This document shows, piece by piece, positions 1-10,929 of a DNA stretch of 64,000 nucleotides. The position numbers were made by a program, and so were the translations under genes. Positions within the stretch are counted from its first letter, which is position 1. The number at the start of each line of letters is the position of its first letter. A model generated the notes under the pieces. The model was not told the origin of the DNA. It did not search any database and saw only the letters and a list, made by a program, of their open reading frames with translations. Source of the DNA: Fasciolopsis buskii (Eukaryota; Platyhelminthes; Trematoda; Plagiorchiida; Fasciolidae); assembly GCA_008360955.1 (NCBI GenBank), contig LUCM01009224.1, positions 75,333 through 139,332 on the forward strand, given 5' to 3'.

Positions 1-391
1 GCCACAAAACTTATCAGGTAGCTCCAGGGATGTGGTGAATACAGTATCCGCTGGACAAAAACTTTATTCTTCCTTTAAACTGGTACGGATGCATAAGATG
101 GTCAACGGAGGGGCGTCTGTTCATTTAATTGCATATGAAATTCCTAAGAATACGTTGTGCACATAGTTACATCCAAGCAAGGTGAAAAAAAACAGAGAAC
201 AATTCAGATTGAAATTGTGCGCCTCTGTCTGTAGTAGTTGTAGAAGGAACGCCAAGCGTAGAAATCCAGTGATATAGAAAAACCTTGGAAACTGTTTCAC
301 TGGATGCGTCAGTAATGGAAACAGCCATTGGCCAATGGGTGAAACGGTCAACACAAGTTAGAAGAAAACGACAGCCACCGGGTGGTGGCAA
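1..391 (-). pseudogene. Ty3/gypsy integrase core fragment
   Basis: The minus strand reads FLLTCVDRFTHWPMAVSI, holding the first catalytic Asp, and TTTTDRGAQFQSELF, holding the second Asp. Downstream (positions 120-1), in another frame, is a block ending TSLELPDKFC, which resembles the end of the gypsy integrase core. The segment between, where a gypsy integrase would carry its HP-x-x-NG-x-VER motif with the catalytic Glu, is missing. The enzyme is therefore doubly disabled, by frameshift and by deletion. The window edge cuts the rest. Confidence 0.8.
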
Positions 392-793
392 GGGCCCCAG
401 GATGTCTAGGTCGACGTGAGAAAAGCGTCCGTTGTTAGTGGATATTTAGAAGGGAAGGGATTGCATATGTCAGTGAATCTCGCTTCGTTCCTATGGAATA
501 CATATTTTTTACCCAAACACTAATGTTTCAGTCTACATTAGATCAAACGGAGGCATGCACTCCGAGATGAGTTATGGAGTATGAGTGTGTGAAAAACAAG
601 CAACTCATCGAACAAAAACAGACGGTCGGGGCTTTCCGGTTGACTCGTCACAAAATATGAGATCATCTGTATCAGGAATCGGAGGATCTTTGAGCACCGG
701 GAAGAATGATAATGACCGGCGGTAAATTAGTTCCTTGTCATCCTTCTATGCCTTCGCGATGTCTTCCCAGTTGAATGAGTTTGACATGGACAT
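392..793 (-). other. Linker between gypsy RNase H and integrase, no readable domain
   Basis: By position this is the RNase H to integrase spacer of the gypsy relic. I see no intact zinc-binding HHCC finger and no other gene. Several short frames on both strands look like chance. Confidence 0.4.
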
Positions 794-1180
794 CTAATAC
801 AACCGTGGACAGGACAGAGCATCCGCCACAAAATTATCAGATCCTTTAATATAACTGATATTAGTAGTATACCGACGAAAGTAGTTGAGATGCAGAATTT
901 CTCTCGGGGAGCAGAGATCAATGTTGATAGTTAGAAGAAATGTCAGAGTTCTACGACCAGTGTATAGGATTAAGTTTCCGTCCTCTGAAAAGTGCAGAAA
1001 GTGTTTTATTGCAATGTATATTGTAAGGAGTTCACGTCCAAATGTGGTACACCTGAATTGTGCCGGCTGGATCTTCTGGGAGAAAAATGACAGCATTTGC
1101 GACGCAACAATGATGTAATTTGGCACCGGCGGCCACAACAGAGGCATCTGTTTACAGAACGAGGACGGCCTCGTCACCAA
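794..1180 (-). pseudogene. Ty3/gypsy RNase H domain, decayed
   Basis: The minus-strand frame contains FSQKIQPAQF, FGRELLTIYIAIKHFLHF and, near the end, SYIKGSDNFVADALS. These are the blocks of a gypsy RNase H that degrades the RNA strand of the RNA:DNA hybrid. The usual TDHKPLTF block reads YTGRRTLTF, so the conserved catalytic aspartate there is lost. The frame lies downstream of the RT relic and upstream of the integrase relic in pol order. The 400 bases between it and the integrase hold the expected linker and zinc-finger region, but no intact HHCC finger could be read. Confidence 0.8.
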
Positions 1181-1333
1181 TGTTTATGTGCGCAAAGACG
1201 GACACCGTAGATTAAGCTTGCTAGCGTGTTTGTAGTGCTCTTTTAGCTTCTGGAGTCATGGAGAACTTGCGCGGCCTTTAGTTTCTTGAAGCTCAGTGAG
1301 TGTTTGCAAGATCTTAGGACAATTGGGTATGGA

Positions 1334-1955
1334 TCAACGATAGTACTTCATGACACCGAAGAAACACCGAAGATTCTCGAAAGACTGTGATCCTGGGTAG
1401 TCACGAATAGCACTGACTCTGTCCTGCAGCGGTCGAACACCTCTACCGTCGACGTAATGATCAAGTAATTGCACAGACGGGTTACCAGGGCTGCACTTAG
1501 AGGTATTGGTAGAAATGCCACATTTCTGGAATCGTTGAAAGACGACGGGCGAGCTGTTCATCTGTGCAGGCAATGAGGACTTCATCAACGTACACGAAGG
1601 CGAAATTGAGACTAAGAAGCACTTGATCCATGATTCTGTGGAATGTTCGAGCTGCTTTTCGCAAGCCAAACTTCACCCGAAGGAATTCGTACAGGCCAAA
1701 TGGTGTTATGAGAGCAGCCTTTGGAATTTTCTCCGGTGCTACAACGGTGTGGTAGTACTTCCGTATCAGATCGAGCTTTGAGAAAATTCTTTAACCCCAT
1801 AGGTTGTTGAAGAAATAATGAATATGAGGGATTGGGTAATGGTGAAGTGCAGTTGCACTGCCAATTGCGACAGGTGCCGTTGGTTTTTTGGACCATGTGC
1901 AGTGGAGATGCCCGTGGACTGCTTGACGGGCAAATTATTCCCAGTTTCAAATGTT
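1334..1955 (-). pseudogene. Ty3/gypsy reverse transcriptase, frameshifted
   Basis: The 5' part (about 1950-1860) reads LGIICPSSSPRASPLHMVQK, the classic start of a gypsy RT. The palm motif is at 1581-1592 and reads YVDE within FVYVDEVLIACT, where YVDD is expected, so the second catalytic aspartate is replaced by glutamate. The thumb/connection region is in another frame (about 1470-1334), with VDGRGVRPLQDRVSAIRDYP and CFFGVMKYYR. At least two frame changes separate these blocks. The enzyme would have copied element RNA into cDNA. This copy cannot be translated as one protein. Confidence 0.85.
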
Positions 1956-1960
1956 AGTGG

Positions 1961-2599
1961 TAGATGGCTCTGTCGTCACCCAACATATCTCCACGTTCGA
2001 TCTATTGAGACCTTATGTGGTTCGCCACTTCAAGCCTCGGGATCATTGTTAGCAGTCGCCTCTCAAAGTAACCGTGACAATATAAGACTACATGCGCACT
2101 CATTCTCGCGCTCTCCCTAGGGATGCAAAAATTCAACAATGTGCCATTACCCCTACCAACGTTCGCGAGCCGAACTGAAACACGGATTCTGTTTACCCAT
2201 TTCTCCAGTCTTCCTTTTCTGCTGCTCTGTTTTAGACCGAAACTCAAATGTCCCCTTCATCAGGCATCATCGACTTTCAATTTCTCAATTACACCTTCCA
2301 CTCTTCTTTTGTTCCCAAAGCAGGCGTCTGTGCTTTTGTTCGTCATTCAGTTGCCGCCTGCGGGGTACCAAATCTTGATTTTCCCAACCGCGAATTTCAA
2401 GTCGTGTGAATAAAACTTTGACTCATTTCCTTCAATCAGTACTTCTGTATTGCTTATCGTTTCCCTACCAGTACTGACTCTTCCATTTTCCATTTATTAT
2501 CGTTTGCTTATCAGAGACCCCAGAAGTCATGTTATTATCTTATGAAATTTCAACGTTCAAAGCCGCGAGTAGCTATTACACTCCTCTGACACTTCATTC
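1961..2599. other. Boundary region between the gypsy and LINE relics
   Basis: Open frames exist on both strands (for example 2123-2413 plus), but none has a recognisable domain. The plus strand is rich in C and T with short low-complexity stretches. It may include the degraded 5' part of the LINE that follows, or gypsy protease/gag sequence too decayed to read. Confidence 0.3.
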
Positions 2600-3930
2600 A
2601 CGGGCCGTGAAGCCAAACAATTGGCTGTGGTAAACATTTTATCTCAGCTAGATGATCTTTCCACACGTATATCCGACTGAACTGCTGACCGTGTTCATAT
2701 CCTCACTTCAGTTCCGTTTCTGCCCAAATCTTTCTGTTCTTCCTCTTCTTGACTCATCGGACCATGGTGTCACGATATAATCGGGTAACTTCATCCGTCA
2801 CAGCCCTCCACCCTCATCAAGACATATTTTGGCACTACAGTTCAGCCGTCTGGAAGGGTTCCCGCAATTCCTTAGCTCCCTAACATTTGAATGGTTTTTG
2901 TTCTACTTCAGGCGTTTTCACATCTGTTTCCAACCCTTCCGACATTGTTCTTCAAGACGTGAATAATTTTATTTCATAATTCTCCAAATCAGGCAAACCT
3001 GAATCCCTCGAATGGTTTAATCACGTGTACGACCGTGCGGTACGCTTGAGGTGCCCAACATTTCGCCGCTGGCACTGCTCGCCCAATCCGACACTCAACA
3101 TCGCTTCGTGCATGCTAATAACACGTGTTCAGCAGCCATAAAGAGAGACAAAGAGCGTTTCGTCCTCTGCAGAGCAGAACGTCTACTCTCATCCACCACC
3201 GGAAGCAGCACTTTTAGTTCCTTGCTAAAGCCGTCTCCCGCAACTTCTGCCCTACCAATTTCACTCCCATATGCAATTCCTCTGGTGACCTTGTTTGTGA
3301 ACTGCTCGATAAAGCGAAGGTTTTTGCTTCCCAATTCATTCGCAACTCAATTTTATTTCATTTTCCGACATCTTTACTTCTTTCTCTCCCTGTTTTAGTG
3401 CCTCCTATTATCATTGGAAAGATCCTCCAAATACTGCGTTTTATGAAGGTGTCCAAGCCACCCGGTCTGGACGATGTCCTACGTAATATCCTTAAAATGT
3501 GCGCCGTTGAATTGGCCCCTCTTTAACGTCGCATTTTGTCTTTCCCTTAAGCTTTCTACCCTCCCAACCTCATGGAAAGAAGCCGCAGTTTTTCCTATTC
3601 ATAAACGCTGTGATTCTACTGATCCTAAAAACTATCGTCCGATTTCCCTCACACTTATTATTTCGAGAGTATTTGAAACTATGAGCTCCGACCAATTGCA
3701 TTCATTTCTCTAAAGCGAAGGACTACCGAGCGACCACCAACATGGTTTCCGACCTCGCCGTTCAACGGACATCTATTGGCCTCCGCATCACATTCCTCGT
3801 TGGCTTCACTCGATAAACACGGAGAAACAGGCCTGGTCTCTCTCGACATTTCTAACACTTTCGACCGAATTCTTAGTGAAGGTATTTTGGTGAAACTGAC
3901 CAGGCTGAATGCTGGATACTAATACTACGG
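2600..3930 (+). pseudogene. CR1/Jockey-type LINE relic (endonuclease C-terminus to RT fingers/palm)
   Basis: In broken frames the plus strand reads LLDSSDHGV (the SDH block ending the AP-type endonuclease, about 2735-2770), then FSRLEGFPQFLSS, a linker block, around 2840-2880. The RT proper begins near 3400: KVSKPPGLDD, LAPLFNVAFCLSLK, LPTSWKEAAVFPIHKR, DPKNYRPISLTLIISRVFE and SDHQHGFRPRRS. These are RT blocks 1 to 3 of CR1/Jockey-like LINEs. Frames change several times, a stop follows the block that ends at 3713, and the FADD palm motif is missing, so the copy is both mutated and 3' truncated. Clade assignment within CR1/Jockey is uncertain. Confidence 0.8.
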
Positions 3931-5041
3931 GTCTTGGTTCCGTATGGTTTTTTTCCGGTCATCATGTGATCGCTCTTGTCTACTGTTTTGCAGTTTTTCA
4001 CCGTAATTTGGCGTTCCCAGACTGTTTTTGATAGCTGTGTCTTGGGTTGGAATAAACACAGTCTTCTTCCGAGGACACGTGGTTGTTGATTAAACCCTCA
4101 CTGCCTGATCATGGCTAGGCTCGACAGTTCATACGTGGTTTTTTATTTCGCAGCACGTGTTGTTGAAAACTGGGCTTATTTTACTGTAGGTCGGCGTTGC
4201 TTAAACAGGTCGAGGTTATTAAAAGATAGTCAAAAGCAGTAGGCTGCTAAATGACGAAATAACATGTATTTGGTCACTGTAAGCTGGATAACCAAGAAAT
4301 CGGTTGTTTCAATGTCTGCTGTGATGGCTATTTATGCTTAAGGGTAATTTTACACAATGTAGAAAGCCGAAGTAAGACTTGACATGACTTGATATGGGAT
4401 CACCCAGATTGTTTTACTGTCACGGTCAAAAGTCGAATGTGTATCCGGTTTGCTCTCGTTCGCAAAAAATGACTGATTAAAATGCTTAAGAATGATACCT
4501 CGGTCATGCGGTTAAAATTCGCCCGCCCTTGGAAATAACGATGCTCAACTTGCAGAATGGTGTCAAGCACACACTCTATATTTACTCCCTTAATCATCTA
4601 GCCATTTATTTAATGTTCTTGATGAATAATGGCCGGGATTCTAATTTTTGAAAGTATTGCACTACGAAGACTCCCGGATTGAAACGGCTGAATAATCCGT
4701 GCATGTTGCTTAGTATTACGATGAAGGGGAATACTTGTTTGGACCAAGGGTTAGTTGACTCAGGCTGACACAAACAGGTGTCCGTGGATGACAAACAGTC
4801 ACCTGAATAATCTGCCATGGTTTGACAAAAATGGATGCTTTCTTCTTTAAAAAATTAGGATTTATTATTTTCATATCCGTCAAATGATTCATCGGGTAGA
4901 CTACCACTTTTCAGATCCACACAGAAAATTTGGTACGTGATTACTTGGCCCTTCTTATTGAAAAACATCGGTTTCATTGCCTGATAAGTTGCGCATCAAA
5001 AAAGTAACTACATGAGACAGTCTTGGGGCCTCGCTGTTCGT
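3931..5041. other. No gene seen
   Basis: Only short frames without domains are present. No RNA gene or structured repeat was recognised. The first 200 bases may be 3' tail of the preceding LINE. Confidence 0.4.
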
Positions 5042-5152
5042 GTTACTACCATTACTACTACTACCACTACTACTACTGCTACCACTACTACTACTGACAC
5101 GACTATTATTACTGTTGCTATTACCACTGGTACTCTTATTATTATTACTGCT
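5042..5152. repeat. Imperfect (TAC/ACT)n and (TTA)n trinucleotide microsatellite
   Basis: About 110 bases of imperfect trinucleotide repeat. It creates a serine/asparagine-rich minus-strand frame (4955-5200) and a leucine-rich plus-strand frame. Both are by-products of the repeat, not evidence of a gene. Confidence 0.9.
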
Positions 5153-5433
5153 AAAGCGCGCAACTGAATTGAATCTCACGGGTTTTTTGGCAAAGTTCAA
5201 AGCCCTTGTTTCACTTCGATTACCTGGCTAGAGCGGATGCATCGTTAAAGTTAGTCACTAACGGGGTAATGCATCTACCTGAACGGGTCAAGAATTTTCC
5301 AAATCATCTATTCTCAAACTGCTGTCTGTCTAATGGAGCATGATATATCATATTTCTGTTTCCTAATAACAACTACATTCACCACGATCGTATTCGCATA
5401 GGCGATCGCAAGGGTTGTTGTTTTCTCGTCGAT

Positions 5434-5461
5434 TTTGTTGTTATTGTTGTTGTTGTTGTTA
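5434..5461. repeat. (TTG)n microsatellite
   Basis: A short TTG/TTA run within otherwise unremarkable sequence. The rest of 5153-5936 shows no gene. Confidence 0.85.
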
Positions 5462-5936
5462 TTTGGCTCTCCTAGATGCCATTTTATCGATAGATGTTTC
5501 CGGATTCTGAGGGGCCAATTAGTAGTCTTGGATATCCCCGCATTCGTTAAGTTTCAAAAAAAATAATCGCACGAGTTGTTAGGCACAATGTGGTTTAGAA
5601 ATTAGGTCAGTTACTGCGGGAGAAAACCAAGACAAAGTTTGTCGGACTGATGTTTTCGATGTTGGCTGTTTTGGTTATTTCACTGAATAGTTTAGGTCAT
5701 ATAATGTGTGTATCTAATAAGAAATTTCAGTTTCGTAACTGAAATCCGGTTACTAACCTGGTTACTGCGTGGATGAATCCAATATCCTTGTACTATTGAA
5801 AAAAAATGACGAATTTGGTATCAGATTTCACCCACTTAATCAGAGCAAATCTTTCGCATTGGGGCCGATAGCCACTAGCTAACAAGTGAAATGATGAGCA
5901 AATGTGTACACGATCTGTGACATCGTACTGATGGTG

Positions 5937-5999
5937 TAATGAGTTCCGAAGGCAAAGTCGAACCGACCAGTTACCTTTCCTTTTTTCCTTTTATGTACC
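5937..5999 (+). repeat. Truncated 5' LTR fragment of the BEL/Pao element
   Basis: This stretch starts TGTAATGAGTTCCGAAGG and matches 11428-11490, the start of the 3' LTR, with only a couple of differences. After the shared ACCGT the two copies diverge abruptly: the 3' copy continues as LTR, while this copy jumps into integrase-derived sequence. Only the first 60 or so bases of the 5' LTR therefore survive. Confidence 0.85.
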
Positions 6000-6068
6000 G
6001 TGAACGGATAGTGAATGGACGCCCATTAGTACCTGTCACCTCTGGTTGTCGTGATTTTCCAGTACTCA
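6000..6068 (+). repeat. Misplaced integrase C-terminal fragment upstream of gag
   Basis: The bases following the LTR fragment match 10771-10840 inside the integrase gene and encode ERIVNGRPLVPVTSGCRD, against ERTVNGRPLVPVTSDCRD in the integrase. The match ends near the CTCA before gag. The several differences suggest that the donor was another copy of the family and not the pol gene of this copy. The fragment lies in frame with gag, so an artificial open frame runs from 5939 through the gag start at 6092. Confidence 0.85.
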
Positions 6069-6091
6069 ACAACCTTGGCGACCGATCGACG

Positions 6092-7400
6092 ATGAAACTA
6101 CGCAGTCGAACGGCCAACGTAGGCGAGCCCATGAAAAATAACTTCCAGGTGAACCAAACTGTTTTGCCCGTAGGTTTTGGTTGTATCTCTTCTCCTGGTT
6201 CAGTTTTGTCAGGCCATTCGAGGAATAGTTTGGTTTCCCATAAAGCTAGGAGCGTAGTGTTGTTAGCTCGTTTAAAAGAGAGGCAGCTGAAAGAAAAACT
6301 AGAACTGGATGCAAAACGAAAGCTTCTCGAGGCGAAGAGCGAAACTGAGATGGTGGAACTGAAGCTAGAATTTTTCATTGGTAATACGTCTTCTTACTCG
6401 AGATTCGTTAAGCAGTTTGAATATTACATAGAGAACGGGCAAAGACTCCAGTATCTATTACACTATTGCAGGGGGCAAGCCAGGGATACCATAGAGGAGT
6501 GCGTATTGCTACATCCAGAAGTTGCATATAAAAGTGCCAGAGACGTCCTGAGGGATCTGTATGGACAAAAACACGTAGTTGCTAGATCTTTGATTGATGG
6601 TTTATTGAAGGGACTGAAGTCAGTTCCCGAAGACTCGGACGCGTTGACGAAGCTGCCGTTAAAAATGCTCAACTGCGAAGTTCCTCTCACCCATATGAAT
6701 TGCCTAGGGGATTTGAATTCATTGCAAACGATGGAACAGATCGTCTGAGCTTTACCCAACCGTATCCCGGAGTTGTGGGCTAGGTCGGTCGATGATTTGT
6801 TGAGGTGCGGAAAAGACCCTAAGTTTAGTGATTTGCAGGCACTGGTGTCTCGTGAAGCGCGGATCTCCCGAAGTAGGTTTGGTAAGCTAGCGTTGGACAG
6901 CCGGCCTCCTCGGAGCATGCGAACACCTAAGTGGAAACAGAACTCACCGAATAGTTACTCAGATGCCTTACTCTTTAATACGACAGAAAGGTTTGTTCCA
7001 CGAACCTCCGCAGAAAGATACCAGGTCTGCAATGGATTGCACATACTGGATAAATGTCTTCGTTTCCTGTCCACTGATATACGCGGAAGATGGAAATTGC
7101 TTATGGAGGTGAAGGTGTGCTTTTCGTGTTTGAGGTGCGGACATTTGTCGACCCAGTGCCCCGTGGCCGAACCATGTTCTAGCCCTGGTTTTCGAAGTAG
7201 GCATCATCCATTACTGCATGATATGGGTAAACATTACACCGGCCGGAATGTGCCCGACATGGATAGAGAGAAACGGTATGACAGTCACTGCACACCCATC
7301 GCAAAGCCAGTCGATCATTCACCCTACAAATGTGCTGCCGCCCTAAGATCCGAATGTTGCATAAGTCTGTGCACTCTACCAGTGAGAACTGAAGGGGGGT
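6092..7400 (+). pseudogene. BEL/Pao gag with DUF1759-like region and CCHC zinc knuckle
   Basis: I choose the ATG at 6092 (MKLRSRTANVG) because upstream codons derive from LTR and integrase fragments. A charged, probably helical segment (RLKERQLKEKLELDAKRK) covers 6270-6350. The DUF1759-like gag core follows (about 6370-6745), with SRFVKQFEYYIENGQRLQYL and YGQKHVVARSLIDGLL. An in-frame TGA sits at 6746-6748. The same frame continues with IPELWARSVDDLL to a zinc knuckle at 7118-7159 (CFSCLRCGHLSTQC, spacing C-x2-C-x4-H-x4-C). Gag would form the particle and bind element RNA. One stop, plus a shift at the G6 run (7394-7399), separates it from protease. Confidence 0.85.
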
Positions 7401-7403
7401 TGC

Positions 7404-8010
7404 GTGAAAACCTGTGCCTTACTGGATACAGGTTCAGATGTGACTGTAGTTCAGAAGGACATCTTGGAGTTAATAGGTCTCAGGGCTTCCCCTGCTCCGC
7501 TTTCAATTTCGACCGTCAACGTTACGGCAACATGGGATTCCGGAATTCCAGACTTGACGCTTACTTCGTTGTCAGGGAAGGAGTGCGTGTATGTCGAAAG
7601 AGCGTTCTGCGTAGAAAGCCTCCCTATACATTCGGCGCGATACTGTCCAGATGCTGACATCCGTTCGTGGTCTCATCTACAATGCGTCCCGAGGCATCAA
7701 CTAGCGGACGTGAGGGTGAGAATCCTTATAAGCGCGGACGTTCCTGAAGCACACTGGGCCTTAGAGCAAAGTTTCGGGAGACGAAAACAACCGTATGGCA
7801 TTTGGACGCTATTAGGCTGGATTGTACTTGGACCAGTGGATCTAGGTGCGTACAGGGCCGGCAACATAAATTACACTGGATCCGAGGTAGATCCATTGAC
7901 AAAACAGCTCGACTGACTATACAACAATGAGTTTATGGACGATGATTGCTTTACGACTGCTCCTTCAATCGAAGTCCAATTGGCTATGAAAATCGCCACG
8001 GAAAACAGCG
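7404..8010 (+). pseudogene. BEL/Pao aspartic protease and start of RT linker
   Basis: The frame opens with KTCALLDTGSDVTVV. DTG at 7425-7433 is the catalytic triad of a retroviral-type (Pao/A17-associated) aspartic protease that cleaves the polyprotein. Further blocks are VPRHQLADVRVRILIS and QPYGIWTLLGWIVLGPVDLG, typical of the Pao protease C-terminus. The frame is shifted by one base from gag at the G6 run 7394-7399. An in-frame TGA occurs at 7914-7916, and the reading moves to the next frame near 8010. The protease active site is intact, so inactivation comes from the frame breaks. Confidence 0.85.
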
Positions 8011-9192
8011 TTGAAAGACGGTCATTACGAAATAGGTTTACCCTGGCTAGATGCCTCAATCAGATTGTTGGATAATCGCGTGATCGCAAAGGAAAAACTG
8101 AATGGTTTAAAAAGATTCTTACGGGACTAGGAGTTCTTTGCCAGATATTCGAATGTAATAAGGGGTTATCTTAGTAAGGGTCACGCGGAGATAGTCCCTA
8201 ATGAAAACCTAAGAAATGACTACGAGCCAAGATGGCACCTACCACATCACGCCGTCAAGAACCCTAAAAGACCAACCAAGTTACGTGTCGTTTTCGACTG
8301 TGCCGCAAGATTTCAAGGTCACTCTCTGAATGATTACTTACTGCAAGGACCGGACACGACGACAAGCCTGGTACGGGTGCTTCCCCGATTCCGAAACGAT
8401 CCTATTGCACTGGCAGCTGACATCGAGGAAGTGTTTATGCAAGTGCGAGTGCCGGTGAGACAAAGAGGAGCCTTGACGTTCCTGTGGTGGGAGGACGATC
8501 AGTTGGATGGCGATCTGGTTGAATACCAAATGACTTCGCATCCGTCTGGGGCGACCTCATCTCCATTTTGTGCAAACTTTGCTCTACGCCGAACAGCAAT
8601 TGATTGGAGACATCGGTATGAAGAATACGTCACCGGAGCGGTACGAGATAATTTTTACGTTGACGGCTGCCTCGTGTCTCTGCCAAATGTTCATGTCGCT
8701 GGAGTGTTCGCCGGTCAAATCAGCGCCTTGCTGGCGAATGCAGGTTTCCGACTGCGCAAGTGGGTACGAAGTCATAAGGAAGTAATTGAGGTTCTCCCAA
8801 AGTCTGAACTGGCTCGATCTACCTTAGAAATCGACGGTTCCAAATCAGTACCAGAAAGGACCTTGGGTTTGGAATGGGACGCCACCGAGGAAAAGTTCCA
8901 GTTTACCTTCAATACCCAGGTAAGACCACGAACGCGGAGGGATTTGTTGTCAGTGGTCTCGTCAATATTCGACCCACTGGGGTTGGTATCGCCCTTCATT
9001 CTGCCAGGTAAAATGATGTTGCAGCAGTTATGTCGCGAACGGCTAGATTGGGACAAGACAATAGGAGAATCACAACAGACGTTGGGACGAATGGTTGCGA
9101 AGCTTGAGAACACTCGGGACCCTAAAGGTCCCTCGATGGGTGCATGTCCTCGGCACTGCAGACAGAGGAACTCAACTACATGCATTCTGTGA
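8011..9192 (+). pseudogene. BEL/Pao reverse transcriptase, catalytic Asp lost
   Basis: One frame is readable from about 8011 to 9190, apart from a TAG at 8128-8130. Blocks are IGLPWLDASIRLLDNRVIA, the RT entry LPHHAVKNPKRPTKLRVVFD, motif A ALAADIEEVFMQVRVP with its Asp intact, and the conserved TSHPSGATSSPFCANFALRR. The palm motif is at 8656-8667 and reads YVDG, not YVDD. A GAC to GGC change has removed the second metal-binding Asp, so the enzyme would be inactive even if translated. Later blocks (ERTLGLEWD and SSIFDPLGLVSPFILPGK) are standard Pao. The frame shifts before RNase H. Confidence 0.9.
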
Positions 9193-9640
9193 TGCCTCCA
9201 AGGCCGGTTATGGAGCGGTCGCTTATGTTAGAGTCATCTCCAGTGCTTCCCTTCCATATTGTAAACTGCTTTTCGCCAAATCAAGAGTGGCACCTCTGAA
9301 GACGGTAACTATCCTTTGACTGGAGTTAGCCGCGGCAAGGCTGGCAATACGAATTTACCACATATTTGCCGAAGAGGCGCGAACTGTGTTCGACAAGACG
9401 TACTTCTGGACCGACTCCTGTATTGTCTTGCATTACATCCGCAACACAAGAAAGAGATTCAGCACCTACGTAGCGAATCGGTTAGCAGAAATTCACAAAT
9501 GGTCCAAGCCTTGTCAGTGGCGCCATGTAAGGTCGGAAATGAACCATGCGAACTTGGTGTCAAGAGGTACCACGTCACACGAAGATTTCAAAAATTGGTT
9601 CGGTGGGCCAAAATCCTTAACCACGGATGAAGCACACTGA
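9095..9640 (+). pseudogene. BEL/Pao RNase H domain
   Basis: The frame after the RT shift reads LHAFCDASKAGYGAVAYVR, the first RNase H block with its Asp. It continues with SRVAPLKTVTI, a stop at 9317-9319, then LELAAARLA (the Glu helix), TYFWTDSCIVLHYI (with a catalytic Asp) and HANLVSRGTTSHEDF. All catalytic blocks are recognisable. The TGA at 9317 interrupts the domain just before the second block, and another TGA at 9638 ends the frame within the linker to integrase. Confidence 0.85.
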
Positions 9641-9915
9641 CCAACGCTGCCGGAAATCGAGCCGCCACCAAACATCGAATTGAAGCGGATGTCGGGAAAA
9701 ATGTGCATGACGTTAGAGGGTAATCCAGTGGAATCGTTCCTCGCCAGATACTCGGATTGGCTTCAAGCGCTGAGGTCCGTAGCCTGGCTTATCCGTTTCA
9801 AAACTTATCTTCAGTCTAGGACAGGTAAATGCCTAGGCCAGACGCTAACCTTAGGACCCTTGAAGTTAGCCGACTTCAAAAGCAGAAGCATTCGTAGTAG
9901 TAGTACGAGAAGAAG
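9641..9915 (+). pseudogene. Linker between RNase H and integrase of the BEL/Pao element
   Basis: The same frame as RNase H continues after the stop with LARYSDWLQALRSVAWLIRF, a block found just upstream of Pao integrases. The reading then slips twice within 9850-9950, around GTA repeats and an A7 run, before the integrase frame opens. No separate function is implied. Confidence 0.75.
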
Positions 9916-10929
9916 TTGAAAACACTCCAAAAAAAGAACGGTAAACAAGGTGTTAGTAGCCACTCTATGCCGCTGACAATAGCCAAGCTTAACCCCTTGC
10001 TAATTAATGGGTTTCTTTGCGTTGGCGGCCGACTGAACTATTCCAATCAATGCGAAGTTGTCAAGTATCCCGTTATCCTTCCCGGATCTCACCCTATTAC
10101 GAGCGCATTATTCCGGTGGTATCATATCCTAGAAGGATATGCAGGAGCATCTCAGGTGTTGGCATCGATCCGCAGAAGATTTTGGATAGTACACGGAGCA
10201 TCTGCAGTCAAGCGCGTGATTGGAAACTGCTGGAGATGCCGGAAATATTTGGCGACCGTGGGTAAGCAAATGATGGCCCCGCCGCCAGCAATCAGGGCCC
10301 AACAAGGTTGGTTCCCCTTCCAGTTCTTTGGAGTCGACTACTTTGGTCCACTCTTAGTGAAGCATGGTCGTAAGACTAAAAAGCGATACGGATGTCGTTT
10401 CACTTGTCTTCAGATGCGTGCAGTTCATCTGGAAATATCTCATACCTTTAGTACCGATTCCTTTATTATGGCACTGCTGAGGCTCATGTTGAGAAGAGGA
10501 ACACCATCCGAAATCTTCAGTGACAACGGGACGAACTTTGTCGGAGCTCAACGCGAACTGAAAAGCCTAATGGAGAAATGGTCTCCCGGCAGGATTTCCG
10601 ATAGTCTTGCGCAGAAGAAAGTGCAGTGGAACTTAAACCCCCCTCACTCCAGTCACCGAGGAGGAATATGGGAAATCATGGTGCGTTCGGTAAGACGTAT
10701 ACTGTTTTCAGTCTGTGGGGAGCAGTCAGTGACCGACGAAGTGCTGGTTACCTTTCGCGCGGAATGTGAACGAACAGTGAATGGACGGCCATTAGTACCC
10801 GTCACCTCTGACTGTCGTGATTTGCCGATACTCACCCCCCAACGATTTACTCATCATGAGAGACAATTCTCGGGAAATCCCGGCCACTACATTACGAGAG
10901 AGACTGGTTCGCCAAAGGAGACAAGCTAA
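9916..10929 (+). pseudogene. BEL/Pao integrase, DDE residues intact
   Basis: The frame contains LLINGFLCVGGRLNYSN and a zinc-finger region in which HILEGYAGASQ appears to have lost its second His (Tyr in its place), while CWRC keeps both Cys. The DDE core residues are all present: Asp in FFGVDYFGP (10336-10338), Asp in IFSDNGTNFVGA (10522-10524) and Glu in RGGIWEIMVRSVRR (10672-10674), spaced D-x61-D-x49-E. The frame runs into a shift at the C6 run 10835-10840, and its last 30 codons are out of frame. The enzyme would insert element cDNA into the host genome. Confidence 0.9.

Larger units (their letters stand above)
1..1960 (-). mobile_element. Ty3/gypsy LTR retrotransposon relic, truncated at the window edge
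   Basis: Read on the minus strand, the usual gypsy pol order is present: RT (about 1955-1334), RNase H (1180-794) and integrase (391-1). Each block is in a different frame or is broken by stops, so the copy is dead. Gag and protease are not recognisable upstream of 1960, and no LTR is visible because the window ends inside the integrase. The relatives are animal Ty3/gypsy elements, judged by the motifs VDGRGVRPL, FGRELL and CVDRFTHW. Family-level placement is not possible by eye. Confidence 0.85.

Noticed and set aside
4955..5200. Minus-strand Ser/Asn-rich frame
   Set aside because: It is a translation of the trinucleotide microsatellite at 5042-5152.
5939..6091. An earlier gag start at 5939
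   Set aside because: The upstream codons come from an LTR fragment and a misplaced integrase piece; the ATG at 6092 fits gag.
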